Source of the DNA: CAZYWA01 sp964650975 [NCBI: uncultured bacterium]
GTDB taxonomy: Bacteria > JADJOY01
DNA length: 5,515 nt
Reading direction: 5' to 3'
Assembly: GCA_964650975.1 (NCBI GenBank)
Contig: CAZYWA010000531.1
Coordinates: forward strand, 1-5,515
Below, in pieces: positions 1-5,515 of the stretch. Position numbers and translations under genes: made by a program. The notes beneath the pieces are model-generated. The model did no database searches and had not been told where the DNA came from. It worked only from the letters and a program-made list of their open reading frames with translations. The stretch's first letter is position 1. Every line of letters starts with the position of its first letter.

Positions 1-114
1 CGGCCTTTCGTCGACGACGAGACCCGGATCGCCTACGTCCTCGGCGGTTTCAGCGGCGGCGTTGCCGCCGTGGACGTCCTGAGCGGCGATCGTGTGATCG
101 TGACCAAGTATTGA
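1..114 (+). CDS. C-terminal end of an unknown protein, possibly a beta-propeller (partial)
   Basis: The reading frame is open from the first base of the window and stops at TGA 112-114, leaving 37 codons whose 5' part lies outside. The tail reads ...FVDDETRIAYVLGGF... and ends ...AAVDVLSGDRVIVTKY. The alternating hydrophobic strands and the 'VDVLSGDRVIV' ending resemble the last blade of propeller-like repeat proteins common in myxobacteria, where a strand of the form 'VDxxTGxRxxVs' recurs in each blade. That likeness is from memory of such proteins and only one unit is visible, so the family call is weak. Third codon positions are almost all G or C, which supports real coding. The gene runs convergent to the RHH gene and is not part of the minus-strand block. 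Confidence 0.6.
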   Translation, partial: RPFVDDETRIAYVLGGFSGGVAAVDVLSGDRVIVTKY

Positions 115-128
115 AGCGCATCGAAGAG

Positions 129-162
129 CGCGTGGACTTTCAGCGCCGCAGACTTCCACGCG
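129..162. terminator. Hairpin between convergent genes, possible terminator
   Basis: An 8-base perfect stem, CGCGTGGA at 129-136 and TCCACGCG at 155-162, encloses an 18-base loop. It lies 15 bases after the plus-strand stop and 54 bases after the minus-strand RHH stop, where a shared bidirectional terminator would be expected. No T-run follows on either strand, so an intrinsic terminator is not proven. A competing 6-base stem can form between AGCGCC (142-147) and GGCGCT (163-168). Confidence 0.35.
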
Positions 163-215
163 GGCGCTAGGGTCTCGCACGGAGCCGTCCGCCCAGTTCA
201 AGGTCCAAAGCGGAG

Positions 216-476
216 TCACCGGCTGCCGCGCTTCTTGGCCTCGCTCTCCAGCACATCCAGCCCCCGCCTGAGCGCGAGCCGTAACACGATCGCTCGGGTG
301 ACCTCGCCCATGGCGCCGATGTCCGTCTCCGCGATGTCGGGAATCAGAGCGTCGGCCCGCTCGAGGTCACTTTCGTTTAGGCGGACGCTGACCGGTGTCT
401 GCCGGTCGCTCACTCTCGGTCGGCCCCTCGCCCGAGGCTTCGGTGATTTCCTCGACATAGGCCTGGGTCCGCTCAT
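216..476 (-). CDS. Small ribbon-helix-helix (CopG/Arc-like) DNA-binding protein
   Basis: This is an 86-residue basic protein. Residues 15-21 (RARGRPR) form an Arg/Gly/Pro arm like the short AT-hook-like arms often found before RHH domains. Residues 27-33 (TPVSVRL) fit the DNA-contacting beta strand, residues 35-45 (ESDLERADALI) helix A, and residues 58-76 (EVTRAIVLRLALRRGLDVL) helix B with its conserved small/hydrophobic face. The loop between the helices (about 46-57) is longer than in CopG itself. RHH proteins act as dimers that bind palindromic operators in the major groove. The gene lies 63 bases after the recombinase stop on the same strand, so it is probably co-transcribed, and may repress the recombinase promoter (inference). 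The start is uncertain: ATG 476 has no clear Shine-Dalgarno, and ATG 458 (residue 7, with an AGG nearby) or GTG 413 (with GAGGGG upstream) are alternatives. The conserved-looking GRP arm argues against the GTG. Confidence 0.75.
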   Translation of the reverse strand: MSGPRPMSRKSPKPRARGRPRVSDRQTPVSVRLNESDLERADALIPDIAETDIGAMGEVTRAIVLRLALRRGLDVLESEAKKRGSR

Positions 477-539
477 GGTCGTCGGGGGGCGGTCCCTCTC
501 GAAGGATGGCGCGCGCTCGAAGAACGCGCAGTAGATCGA

Positions 540-1250
540 CTACACGGCCGAGCCGGCCGCCTCGAAGATGTTCCTGATCGTCATCGGATGCCATGCCTTG
601 CCCCGCGGCAGGTAGCCCGCAGCGGCAAGCTCGCCCGAAATCGCCCGGTAGCTCAAGCGAGCGGCTCGGAGCTCGCGGACGGCCCGGACCACCCGCTGTT
701 CGGCCTCGTCCTCGACCAGGTGGACGCCGTCCTCGGCAAGTCTGTAGCCGTAGGGAATCGAGCCCACCCGCTCGCGCCGTGTCCTCTTCACGCCCAAGGC
801 GGCCTTCGTGCGGGCGCGAATCAAGCCGCGTTCGTATTCGCTGAACGAGTCAATGATGCGACGCATGAGGAGGGCTTCGGGTGCGTCCCCGTTCCCGGTG
901 CCGTCGGCGGCCACCACGATGGCGCCAGCCCGCTCCACGAGCTTCTCGGCCATCGCGGCGAGCACCACGTCACGCGCGAGCCGGTCTCGCTTCGCCACAA
1001 GAAGGAGGCCCGCGCCGTGAGCCTGGAGGCTGGCTACGGCCGCGAGCAGCCCGAGGCGCTTGTCCAGCGGCGCCGCCCCTGACACCCCAAGATCCTCGTG
1101 CACCTGCACGAGCTCGACGTCGTGGCTGCGGCACCAGGCGATCAGGGTGGCTCGCTGCGCCTCCGGACCGAGGCTCTGCTCGTCCGTCGACACCCGGAGC
1201 AAGCCGACAGCCTTGCGAGGGTCGCCCTTGGATCGCCGACGTGGTCCCAT
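540..1250 (-). CDS. Serine recombinase (resolvase/invertase family), 236 residues
   Basis: This is a site-specific DNA recombinase that cuts and rejoins DNA through a 5'-phosphoserine link. The N-terminal resolvase catalytic domain starts at residue 14 (AVGLLRVSTDEQ), with R19 and nucleophile S21 in place. The second conserved block is K87-R88-D89-R90-L91-A92-R93, matching the resolvase D-R-x-x-R active-site signature. Residues 138-149 (EYERGLIRARTK) match the start of the long dimer helix E. From residue 163 (GSIPYGYRL) to about 229 (TIRNIF) there is a short version of the 'Recombinase' DNA-binding domain. At 236 residues it is longer than a classic resolvase/invertase (about 180-200) and much shorter than large serine integrases (450 or more). 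The Cys-rich zinc ribbon and coiled coil of large integrases are absent. ATG 1250 is supported by GGAAG at 1260-1264, nine bases upstream, and by a promoter just beyond. All catalytic residues I can check are intact, so it is likely active. Confidence 0.93.
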   Translation of the reverse strand: MGPRRRSKGDPRKAVGLLRVSTDEQSLGPEAQRATLIAWCRSHDVELVQVHEDLGVSGAAPLDKRLGLLAAVASLQAHGAGLLLVAKRDRLARDVVLAAMAEKLVERAGAIVVAADGTGNGDAPEALLMRRIIDSFSEYERGLIRARTKAALGVKRTRRERVGSIPYGYRLAEDGVHLVEDEAEQRVVRAVRELRAARLSYRAISGELAAAGYLPRGKAWHPMTIRNIFEAAGSAV

Positions 1251-1271
1251 AGCACCTGACTTCCGTGCTCA

Positions 1272-1286
1272 TTATGTAGTACATAA
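1272..1286. promoter_or_regulatory. Perfect 15-base palindrome over the -10 region, candidate operator
   Basis: TTATGTA-G-TACATAA is a perfect inverted repeat with a single central base. It covers the putative -10 box and the 3' half of the promoter spacer, so a bound protein would block RNA polymerase. The best local candidate for binding it is the RHH protein encoded in the same unit. A recombinase binding or crossover site is the other possibility. The palindrome is directly visible; the binding partner is inference. Confidence 0.55.
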
Positions 1287-1302
1287 CTGAAATCGCTGTC
1301 AA
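1273..1302 (-). promoter_or_regulatory. Promoter of the recombinase-RHH unit
   Basis: On the minus strand a perfect -35 hexamer TTGACA (1302-1297) is followed, 18 bases on, by TACATA (1278-1273) as a weak -10. An alternative -10, CATAAT (1276-1271), matches the consensus better but has a 20-base spacer. Transcription would start near 1266, giving a leader of only about 16 bases with GGAAG close to its 5' end. The surrounding 1261-1320 is about 42% GC by hand count, far below its neighbours. Confidence 0.6.
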
Positions 1303-1347
1303 CTACCGGTCGGTTCTATACAGTCACAGTTCCTCGCGGGGCTCACC

Positions 1348-4300
1348 CTAGTAGGACCCATTCGGCGGAAAACTCGAGCCCAGCCATGAACCACTCGTTG
1401 TGAGACCGACCACCGCGTCCAGCGATACGCCCTCGGCGGCTGCGAGCTTCCCGAAAAAACCCCTCATCCCACCTTGGATGAAGCGATAGACCAACCCGCG
1501 TGTCGCGGTGAACCGACGCTCTCCGTTCCACCGGAGATACGCTCGATCGGGAACCCGCAGCCTGCGCAGGCCGATTGATTCCTCGTAGATCGCGTCGGAA
1601 TAGAGGCCGGTGAAGAAGATCCCCGGCCCTTTACCGGCCTTCACGAACACCTGAACGGGGTCACCCTCGGAAGGCTCACCGCGCCATATGCGCCAAATCA
1701 CATGGGCATCCACGGGCCGTCGAGGACCGCTGCCCTCCAACTCGACCCATGCGTGGACCCTGATCCGGAACGGGCCGCCAGGGTACCGATCGAACCAGGC
1801 CGCCTTTTCTCCGAATGAGTCCTCGAAGACTCGCGGCATCGAGTCGTAGAACCCGCGAAAGAGGGTCAAGAGACAGCCGCGAACGGGCTCAACACAGTCA
1901 GCGATGTCGCCCTTGTCGATGTGGTCGATGTTCTCCAAGAACGCCATGTGCTCGTCAGCCCTGATCTCGCTCACACCCAACGCCTCCAGATCTGACAGAT
2001 CTCTCATCAGGCATTCGTCTCGATCCTCAGCCCCTGCCGGTCGGCAATACGGGGGAAACGGCATGAGTGCGCCGCTCAACGCAGCTTCCACCGCCCGCTG
2101 ATCGAGCCGACGAGCCTCCGCCGCCATTGCGTCGTAGTCGGGCGTGTCGGTGCCGTGGGGCTCTCCTACCCAGGGACGGCCGGCCTGCTCGGCACGATCG
2201 CGCTCCTCCTGCTCAAGCACCCACCTCGCTCGGGCTCGAAGAATCAGTTCTCGGATCTCAGCGGTGGTCACACTCGAGAATGACCACTTCCGCGCTTGGT
2301 GAGGCCGCCGTTCGACCTGACGATAGACACTTGCGAGCAGGCGATCGACGAGCAGCGCACGACAGCGCGTCTCGTCCAACGACCCCGTGGCGATGATTCG
2401 ATCGAGACCGGGCGCGACCTCGTGGCCCAAGACCTCACCCGGCACCTCCAGCTTCTGGAAGAAGCCGCTGCTCTGCGACCAACGCAGGCGCGTTCCACCC
2501 TCGACCTCAAGTAGGCGCTCATTGGGTTGAAACGGATTGACATCGACCATCGGAAGAAGCAGCACCGATCGTTCATCGCCGCGAATCACGCGGAACCCGT
2601 GTCGGCCAACGAGCTGCTGTTCCGGATCGACGTCGCCCACGAATCCGACGCGGCCATCGGTGAAGGGACTGAACTGCGGTCGCAGGATCGCGAGGTGGTT
2701 CCTAATGAGCCTCTCGTAGGTCGACAGGTACTCCGCCGCGTTGTCGTACACGAGCGGCAGAAGGGCGCGCGCATGCGCGCCATCGCAGAGCGTGAGGTAT
2801 AGGCAGATCGCGTCACGGCGAGTTCCAGACCCCGCGAACTCGGCCCGCAACCGCAATAGCGCGTCCGGTTGCTCCTTCTCCCAGCGGTTCGCCTTAAAGG
2901 CGACCACATAGTCGCGAACACGCGAAGAATAGAAGCCGACCTCGGTGGCCCAATCCCCATGCCCCTGCTCCGTGAGGATCTTCCGGGCGACGAGGTCGGC
3001 GATCCGCCGTGGGTCACGGGCAACGAAACTGTCGTCATCGAGCGTAGCCCGGCTGACCGTGGAGGTGCTCAGATCGAAGAGCCGCGTCGCCAGACGAGTG
3101 AGGAACTGGCGGACTTCGTTTCCATCCTCCCCGTCCGGCAAGATCCGGGCCAGGTACGCCTCATAGAGCTCGCGCGTCGAGTACGTGACGCGCCCACCTC
3201 CATCCTTCGACGCGACCTCGAATAGGACACGCAGAAGGAACAGCTCTCGGCGTGCATCCGTGAGGATTCGCGGATCCACTTCCCCATAAAAGGCGTACGC
3301 CTGGCGGTAGCGCCCGACGATCTTCCAAAACTCCTTCGGATTGGCTTCGCCGAGGTCAACGGTGACGGACGAAGCCAGTGCCAGCGCGGTCGGCACCTTG
3401 GAAGGATCCTCGCGGTTCTGAGCCAGCGCCCTCGGCTTCGATGTGATGACAAGCTTGAATCCGAACCGCGGCTGGTACTTGAGCGCGCGGCCGATGATCT
3501 CCCGCGCCACCTCCGTCTGCACCTCGTCGAGTCCGTCGACGATGATGACTAGCGGCTCCTCGGTGATGCAGTCGAAGAGCCTCTTTGCAGCGCCGGAGGG
3601 GCCGAGCTGGGGCGATAGCTCCCAACCCAGATCCTCTGCGAGGGTCTGCCAGAGATCCGGTCGCAGGTCGTTCATCCGATAGAAGAGAGTCGGTCGACCT
3701 GCTTCGAGGCGCTGCAGCGCCACGTGCACCGCCCAGCAGGATTTCCCGATGCCGGCTTCACCGCGCAGGACAAACACCGCAGCATCAGAGTTGAGAAACG
3801 AGTCGAACTGCTTTCGCACTTCGAGGGGCTCGCTGTAGAGCTCCTTGATGTACTTCGCACGGGAGTTCGTGCTCCCAACGAGCGGCATCAAGTAGTCGCG
3901 CGAAACAGTGCTGCAGAAGGCAGCGATGTTGTGCGGAGAGTATCCAAGGAAAAGCTCGAGAGCCTGCCGGTAGAGCGAGGCATCGAGAGGGCGATACGGC
4001 CGGGAGAGCGCCGTGACATCGCATGCAGCCCCCGTGACTGTATCGACAAGCTGATGGTCCAGCCCGTTTGTCACCAAGGTGCACGGAGGCATCGTCGGAT
4101 GGCAGAGTCGCGCATACGACAAAGCCTGGTCGATCGAATCCTGATCAACTGGCTGGCTGGCGGCCTTCGTCTCTATGAGAAGTAGATTCTTGCCGTCGCG
4201 CTGCACCAACACGTCGTACCGACCGCGCGCTAGGTCACGTCCCTTCACCTTGTAGGTCTTGAGACCGAGCTTGAGCGTCAGCTCATGCTCCAATGAGAGA

Positions 4301-4392
4301 TCGGACGTGCTGACTCCCTGCTCCAGGAGCCAGGCGATCACACGGCGTACCTTGATGTCCTCCTCGGTCTCGAGGCTCTGGCCCGCCTTCAT
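1348..4392 (-). CDS. PD-(D/E)xK nuclease-NACHT NTPase fusion, candidate STAND antiphage protein
   Basis: Numbered from ATG 4392, the protein has 1014 residues. Residues 8-125 match the HsdR N-terminal (type I restriction R subunit) nuclease fold: an acidic helix (ETEEDIKVRRVIAWLL), D60 in GRYDVLV, E74-T-K76 in LLLIETKA, and Q89/Y93 in QALSYARL. Residues 211-218 (GEAGIGKS) are Walker A. Residues 282-290 (LVIIVDGLDE) are a NACHT-type Walker B with the extra acidic residue. KLVITSK (314-319) fits sensor 1, ELFLLRVLFEVA (about 383-394) fits the NACHT helical region, and FYSSRVRDYVVAF (487-499) fits the winged helix. From about 505 to the end I recognise no domain or repeat. By architecture it would sense a phage or plasmid cue, oligomerise through NACHT, and cut nucleic acid in the cytoplasm; this is inferred. 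ATG 4392 has GAGGA nine bases upstream (4402-4406). A TTG at 4527 would add 45 residues of poor quality. The upstream MauJ-like gene ends at 4543 on the same strand. Confidence 0.85.
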   Translation of the reverse strand: MKAGQSLETEEDIKVRRVIAWLLEQGVSTSDLSLEHELTLKLGLKTYKVKGRDLARGRYDVLVQRDGKNLLLIETKAASQPVDQDSIDQALSYARLCHPTMPPCTLVTNGLDHQLVDTVTGAACDVTALSRPYRPLDASLYRQALELFLGYSPHNIAAFCSTVSRDYLMPLVGSTNSRAKYIKELYSEPLEVRKQFDSFLNSDAAVFVLRGEAGIGKSCWAVHVALQRLEAGRPTLFYRMNDLRPDLWQTLAEDLGWELSPQLGPSGAAKRLFDCITEEPLVIIVDGLDEVQTEVAREIIGRALKYQPRFGFKLVITSKPRALAQNREDPSKVPTALALASSVTVDLGEANPKEFWKIVGRYRQAYAFYGEVDPRILTDARRELFLLRVLFEVASKDGGGRVTYSTRELYEAYLARILPDGEDGNEVRQFLTRLATRLFDLSTSTVSRATLDDDSFVARDPRRIADLVARKILTEQGHGDWATEVGFYSSRVRDYVVAFKANRWEKEQPDALLRLRAEFAGSGTRRDAICLYLTLCDGAHARALLPLVYDNAAEYLSTYERLIRNHLAILRPQFSPFTDGRVGFVGDVDPEQQLVGRHGFRVIRGDERSVLLLPMVDVNPFQPNERLLEVEGGTRLRWSQSSGFFQKLEVPGEVLGHEVAPGLDRIIATGSLDETRCRALLVDRLLASVYRQVERRPHQARKWSFSSVTTAEIRELILRARARWVLEQEERDRAEQAGRPWVGEPHGTDTPDYDAMAAEARRLDQRAVEAALSGALMPFPPYCRPAGAEDRDECLMRDLSDLEALGVSEIRADEHMAFLENIDHIDKGDIADCVEPVRGCLLTLFRGFYDSMPRVFEDSFGEKAAWFDRYPGGPFRIRVHAWVELEGSGPRRPVDAHVIWRIWRGEPSEGDPVQVFVKAGKGPGIFFTGLYSDAIYEESIGLRRLRVPDRAYLRWNGERRFTATRGLVYRFIQGGMRGFFGKLAAAEGVSLDAVVGLTTSGSWLGSSFPPNGSY

Positions 4393-4401
4393 GTGATCGT
4401 T

Positions 4402-4406
4402 TCCTC
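4402..4406 (-). promoter_or_regulatory. Shine-Dalgarno GAGGA deciding the start of the nuclease-NACHT gene
   Basis: GAGGA on the minus strand sits nine bases before ATG 4392. It supports this start over the in-frame TTG at 4527. The nuclease domain begins within ten residues of this ATG, as in HsdR-N proteins. Confidence 0.6.
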
Positions 4407-4444
4407 GTCCACGTGTGCGCCTCTGGAGGTTGCGCTCTACGACA

Positions 4445-4469
4445 TGGGAGAGCCTGGTGCGCTCTCCCA
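4445..4469 (-). promoter_or_regulatory. Strong hairpin in the leader of the nuclease-NACHT gene
   Basis: A perfect 9-base stem, TGGGAGAGC (4445-4453) with GCTCTCCCA (4461-4469), closes a 7-base loop. It lies in the gap between the MauJ-like stop (4543) and ATG 4392, 52 bases before that ATG. No T-run follows it on the minus strand, so a simple intrinsic terminator is unlikely. A weaker alternative stem, GCTCT (4461-4465) with AGAGC (4472-4476), shares one arm, so the two are mutually exclusive. It may slow transcription or stabilise processed mRNA between the two genes. Confidence 0.4.
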
Positions 4470-4542
4470 CAAGAGCTGCGAAGAGGTAAGGCTTGGTGGT
4501 TCGCGAGCCGTACCACTCGAGAAGCAAGGCCGTATCACACCG

Positions 4543-5515
4543 TCACGATCCGCCCCCACCACCGGCCTCGCCGGGCCGGGAGCTAGATGAGCTCTCCCAC
4601 CGTCGAGTCCTCTCCACCTCCAGAGCTTGCCTCCGCGCCGCCAAGTTCGCACGAGTCGCCTTCCAGTCGATGTTTACTGGGATGTAGGCATCCTTCCGCG
4701 CGAGCATTTGGCCAGCCGCCGCGTCCCAGACCTCTAGCACCCCGTTCCCGAGTAGCGCCGAGACCAGGTCGATGTGGTCTACCCGGTGGGCGATCCCTGA
4801 AACCGATCCGTCATCGGTGAGCTGCACCGATGTGATGGGATCGCATGTGAGGCGCTCATCCTCGAAGTCGAGCACCAGGGGAAGCCCGACGAGTCGGTCC
4901 TGGCTGTTGCACATCACCTTCACGGAACCCGGATCAGCTTCGATCACTTCCGCATTCATCGCCTCGAACGTCGGAAGCTGTGGCTGGTTCTTGATCCGAA
5001 TACTGAGCGGGGGGAGCGGTAGGACCAGTTCGATCCCTGGAGCACCGTCACTCTGCGAACTCGGTCGACGATCGAAGAACGGCTTGAAACCGGAAAGCTC
5101 GTAGAGATGCTCCGCGTAGATCGTGGCTCGGGACTTCACGCCGAGCTCAACCTCGATTGCGTACTCCGCGAGTGCGCGGGCGACCGGAAGATCCTCCTGC
5201 AGCCGGGTCGTGTGGCCGGGTTCATCCGGATCAACCACGGGATCGTCGAATGCATGCGCAACTGCACAGCGCCCGGAGTGATACAAGTACGCGCCAATGT
5301 CAGGCTCCGTGTGCGTAGTTCCGCTAACCGCTTCGCAGCTCGTCCGTCGCGCTGCCGCTGCACGGCACGATCAATGTTCTGATTGATCCAGGCCTTCTGT
5401 GCCGCCCCGGCGGCGTGAAGCATGTTGACGATCTTGTAGAAGCCCAGAAAGCGATACGGCACGCTGTTCACGCCAAGCGCCTCACGGAAAAGCGCCAGTG
5501 CGAGGCGGATCCGAG
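4543..5515 (-). pseudogene. MauJ-like protein with HEPN-like R-x4-H motif, frameshifted and 5' partial
   Basis: Two overlapping minus-strand frames together read as one protein. The first is open from the window edge and reads RIRLALALFREALG..., then ...PYRFLGFYKIVN... and ...KRLAELRTR. Near 5307 the continuation moves to the other frame: EPDIGAYLYHSGRCAVAHA..., then PVVDPDEPGHTTRL, LPVARALAEYAIE, IYAEHLYELSGFKPFF, and a beta-rich C-terminal part ending in a Ser/Gly tail at TGA 4543. The whole resembles proteins annotated as methylamine utilization protein MauJ (recalled, not searched), whose function is not established. R-C-A-V-A-H at 5271-5254 fits the R-x4-6-H motif of HEPN RNase-like domains, and the preceding helices fit that fold. 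One missing base in a G run (CGGGAG to CGGAG) explains the break. No mau genes are near; the neighbour is a nuclease-NACHT gene. The 3' fragment could be translated alone from TTG 5286, but that start falls inside the conserved motif region and is unlikely to be genuine. Confidence 0.65.
5305..5310 (-). other. Frameshift site in the MauJ-like gene
   Basis: Upstream codons read ...CTA CGC ACA CGG, and the downstream protein resumes as GAG CCT GAC ATT in the -1 frame, re-using the last G of CGG at 5307. Adding one G (CGG GAG) restores a continuous ...LRTREPDIGAYLY... reading. The old frame continues past this point only as non-homologous-looking sequence, and the new frame has a TGA about 60 bases upstream. 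No canonical X-XXY-YYZ slippery site is present, so a mutation or sequencing error is more likely than programmed frameshifting. Confidence 0.6.

Noticed and set aside
511-529. Short GCGCG/CGCGC hairpin between the recombinase and RHH genes
   Set aside because: The stem is only five bases of alternating GC and there is no T-run; expected by chance at this base composition.
588-1082. Plus-strand open frame of 164 codons opposite the recombinase
   Set aside because: It is antisense to a recombinase with all catalytic motifs. Its translation shows no motif and it has no Shine-Dalgarno; long antisense frames are common in GC-rich genes.
1320-1330. ACAGT-C-ACAGT direct repeat upstream of the recombinase promoter
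   Set aside because: The units are only five bases with two copies; too short to call a binding site without comparison to relatives.
3724-4185. Plus-strand open frame of 153 codons opposite the nuclease-NACHT gene
   Set aside because: It is antisense to the Walker A and nuclease regions, with no recognisable motif and no ribosome site; a shadow of the real frame.
4461-4600. Direct repeat of the 10-mer GCTCTCCCAC at 4461-4470 and 4591-4600
   Set aside because: There are only two copies. One belongs to the leader hairpin and the other lies inside the MauJ-like coding tail, with no flanking similarity; likely chance.
4543-4600. Ser/Gly-rich C-terminal tail of the MauJ-like protein (SSSSS and GGGGGS) as a possible repeat expansion
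   Set aside because: The serine codons are mixed (AGC, TCA, TCT, TCC) and so are the glycine codons, so this is not slippage of a simple repeat; it is an ordinary flexible tail.
1-5515. tRNA, rRNA, CRISPR array or insertion sequence with terminal inverted repeats
   Set aside because: No cloverleaf, no regularly spaced repeats and no transposase were seen. The only mobility gene is the serine recombinase, and no island ends are visible within the window.

Overview
This is a high-GC window, probably from a myxobacterium-like bacterium (Myxococcota). That assignment is an inference. It rests on strong GC bias at third codon positions, on the style of the protein tail at the left edge (a short repeat-like end reading SGDRVIV), and on a small serine recombinase followed by a ribbon-helix-helix (RHH) gene. 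Nothing here fixes the species.

Layout. A plus-strand gene ends at 114 and only its last 37 codons are in the window. Everything else is on the minus strand and is read from right to left. First comes a gene entering from beyond 5515 and ending at 4543; it resembles proteins annotated as 'methylamine utilization protein MauJ', carries a HEPN-like R-x4-H motif, and is broken by a one-base frameshift near 5307. Next, after a leader of about 150 bases with a strong hairpin, is a protein of about 1014 residues (4392 to 1348). It has an HsdR-N-type PD-(D/E)xK nuclease domain, a NACHT-type P-loop NTPase with clear Walker A and Walker B motifs, and a long C-terminal part that I cannot assign. A 97-base AT-rich gap follows (1251-1347) with a perfect TTGACA box and a 15-base palindrome. 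It drives a 236-residue serine recombinase (1250 to 540) and a small RHH DNA-binding protein (476 to 216). The RHH gene converges on the left-edge plus-strand gene across a 101-base gap holding a hairpin.

How the genes may work together. The nuclease-NACHT fusion has the architecture of STAND-type antiviral sensors: effector at the N terminus, switch NTPase in the middle, presumed sensor at the C terminus. The gene just upstream on the same strand may encode a HEPN-like partner, so the two may form a two-gene defence module. This is inference, and the frameshift may mean the partner is inactive in this strain, unless it is a sequencing error. The recombinase and RHH gene look like a separate transcription unit, a mobility or DNA-inversion module with possible autoregulation. 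A defence-like operon next to a recombinase cassette suggests an accessory island inserted beside the left-edge gene.
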